Shown here: positions 5,508 to 6,080 of the stretch, in pieces
Layout of the letters: every line of letters starts with the position of its first letter
Numbering within the stretch: position 1 is the first letter of the stretch
Assembly: GCA_023393235.1 (NCBI GenBank)
Contig: JAEWMH010000088.1
Location: 1-6,080, forward strand
Direction: 5' to 3'
DNA: 6,080 nucleotides
Origin: Bacillota bacterium
GTDB taxonomy: Bacteria; Bacillota; Bacilli; Paenibacillales; NBRC-103111
Program-made: the position numbers and the translations under genes
Notes under the pieces: generated by a model
The model's input: the letters and a program-made list of their open reading frames with translations, nothing else
Told to the model about the DNA's origin: nothing
The model's database searches: none

Positions 5508-6080
5508 ATGTTTGTGGTTACGTCGGAGGAAATGCGCAGACTGGACCGCCTGACCATCGAGGATATCGGCATCCCGGCCATGGTACTGATGGAGAATGCG
5601 GGCAGAGCTATTGCCCAAGAGGTGCTCCGGGTATCGGCGTCACAAAAGAGCGGAGCCGGTGGCCTGGGACGTGCGGAGTCAGGCGGCAGCAGCCAGGGCG
5701 CAGCGCAGGACCAGCCAATGCTCCCGGAGCACCGCCGGGAGCGCTGGCTGGTGCTGGCCGGCAAGGGCAACAACGGCGGCGATGGTTTTGCTGCGGCCCG
5801 CCACCTGATGGAGGCGGGCCTGGCCGTAGACGTGGCGCTGGCGGTGCCCGCCGCGGAGCTTGCGGGCGAGGCCGCGGCCCAAGCGGCCATCGCCGCCCGC
5901 TTCGGTGTGCCCTGCCTGGACGCGTCGGCGTCCGGAGCACCGCTCCGCTGGGAGCGGTACTCCGGCGTCGTCGACGCGCTGCTCGGCACCGGCGCGGCCG
6001 GACCGCCGCGCGAGCCGTATGCGGCGTTGATCCGCGCCGCCAATGCAAGCGGGCTGCCTATCGTGGCAGCCGATATCCCC
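5508..6080 (+). CDS. nnrE: NAD(P)H-hydrate epimerase domain (YjeF_N); 3' end outside window, probably bifunctional NnrE-NnrD
   Basis: An open frame of 191 codons runs from ATG 5508 off the right edge. The epimerase interconverts R and S forms of hydrated NADH/NADPH so that a dehydratase can repair them, in the cytoplasm. Visible YjeF_N motifs are VTSEEMRRLD (4-13), MENAGRAIA (28-36), the Rossmann-like loop GKGNNGGDGF (85-94), VDALLGTG (155-162) and ADIP (188-191), cut just before the usual SG. In many Bacillota this domain is fused to the ADP-dependent dehydratase NnrD; the window ends too early to show it. About 35 residues rich in G, S, A and Q (about 44-78) separate MENAG from the loop, longer than the family's normal linker as I recall it. 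G+C rises from about 60% at the start to about 79% over 5821-6000. GGAGG at 5495-5499 lies 8 nt before the ATG. Confidence 0.93.
   Translation, partial: MFVVTSEEMRRLDRLTIEDIGIPAMVLMENAGRAIAQEVLRVSASQKSGAGGLGRAESGGSSQGAAQDQPMLPEHRRERWLVLAGKGNNGGDGFAAARHLMEAGLAVDVALAVPAAELAGEAAAQAAIAARFGVPCLDASASGAPLRWERYSGVVDALLGTGAAGPPREPYAALIRAANASGLPIVAADIP

Noticed and set aside
5474..6043. Minus-strand open frames of 189 and 146 codons opposite nnrE
   Set aside because: Very high G+C leaves few stop codons on any strand. Their products are Ala/Arg/Pro/Ser-rich, while the plus frame shows YjeF_N motifs.

Overview
The window most resembles a chromosomal segment of a Bacillota bacterium, probably Paenibacillaceae. 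The grounds are strong GGAGG-type ribosome binding sites, a TTG start and a probable GTG start, sigma-A type promoters, a sporulation-type PAS histidine kinase, and a methionine aminopeptidase of the stand-alone Bacillus/Paenibacillus kind. The lineage call comes from remembered protein families, not from a database search. No rRNA, tRNA, insertion sequence, CRISPR array or phage gene was seen.

Positions 1-4144 hold four minus-strand genes. In their direction of transcription these are a type I methionine aminopeptidase (3398-4144), a membrane diguanylate cyclase with an extracytoplasmic Cache-like sensor, HAMP and GGEEF domain (1646-3271), a glyoxalase/VOC metalloenzyme-like protein (1232-1615), and a two-TM PAS histidine kinase that runs off the left edge (1-1104). 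The cyclase has a good promoter of its own just below a GC-rich hairpin that follows map. The VOC gene starts 30 nt after the cyclase stop, so those two are probably cotranscribed. A c-di-GMP enzyme next to a histidine kinase makes this side a small signalling neighbourhood.

At about 4145-4218 transcription diverges. A plus-strand promoter (TTGGCA-16-TATACT) lies inside the map leader and drives a TauE/SafE (TSUP) family anion exporter (4219-4992).

Positions 4993-5507 carry no credible gene but are highly structured. First comes a 39-bp tandem repeat with three near-identical units and degenerate continuations, each with an internal hairpin. Then come four copies of a palindrome of consensus WTARCGGAA - N4-6 - TTCCGYTAW, with centres 52, 63 and 51 bp apart. 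Both repeat types share the core TARCGG, so this looks like one family of intergenic repeat. It is the most unusual part of the window.

At 5508 a plus-strand gene begins and runs off the right edge. It is an NAD(P)H-hydrate epimerase (YjeF_N) domain, probably the first half of a bifunctional NAD(P)HX repair enzyme. It has a low-complexity insertion before the nucleotide-binding loop, and its base composition rises sharply to about 79% G+C over 5821-6000. The two edge genes are easily missed because neither has both a start and a stop in the window.
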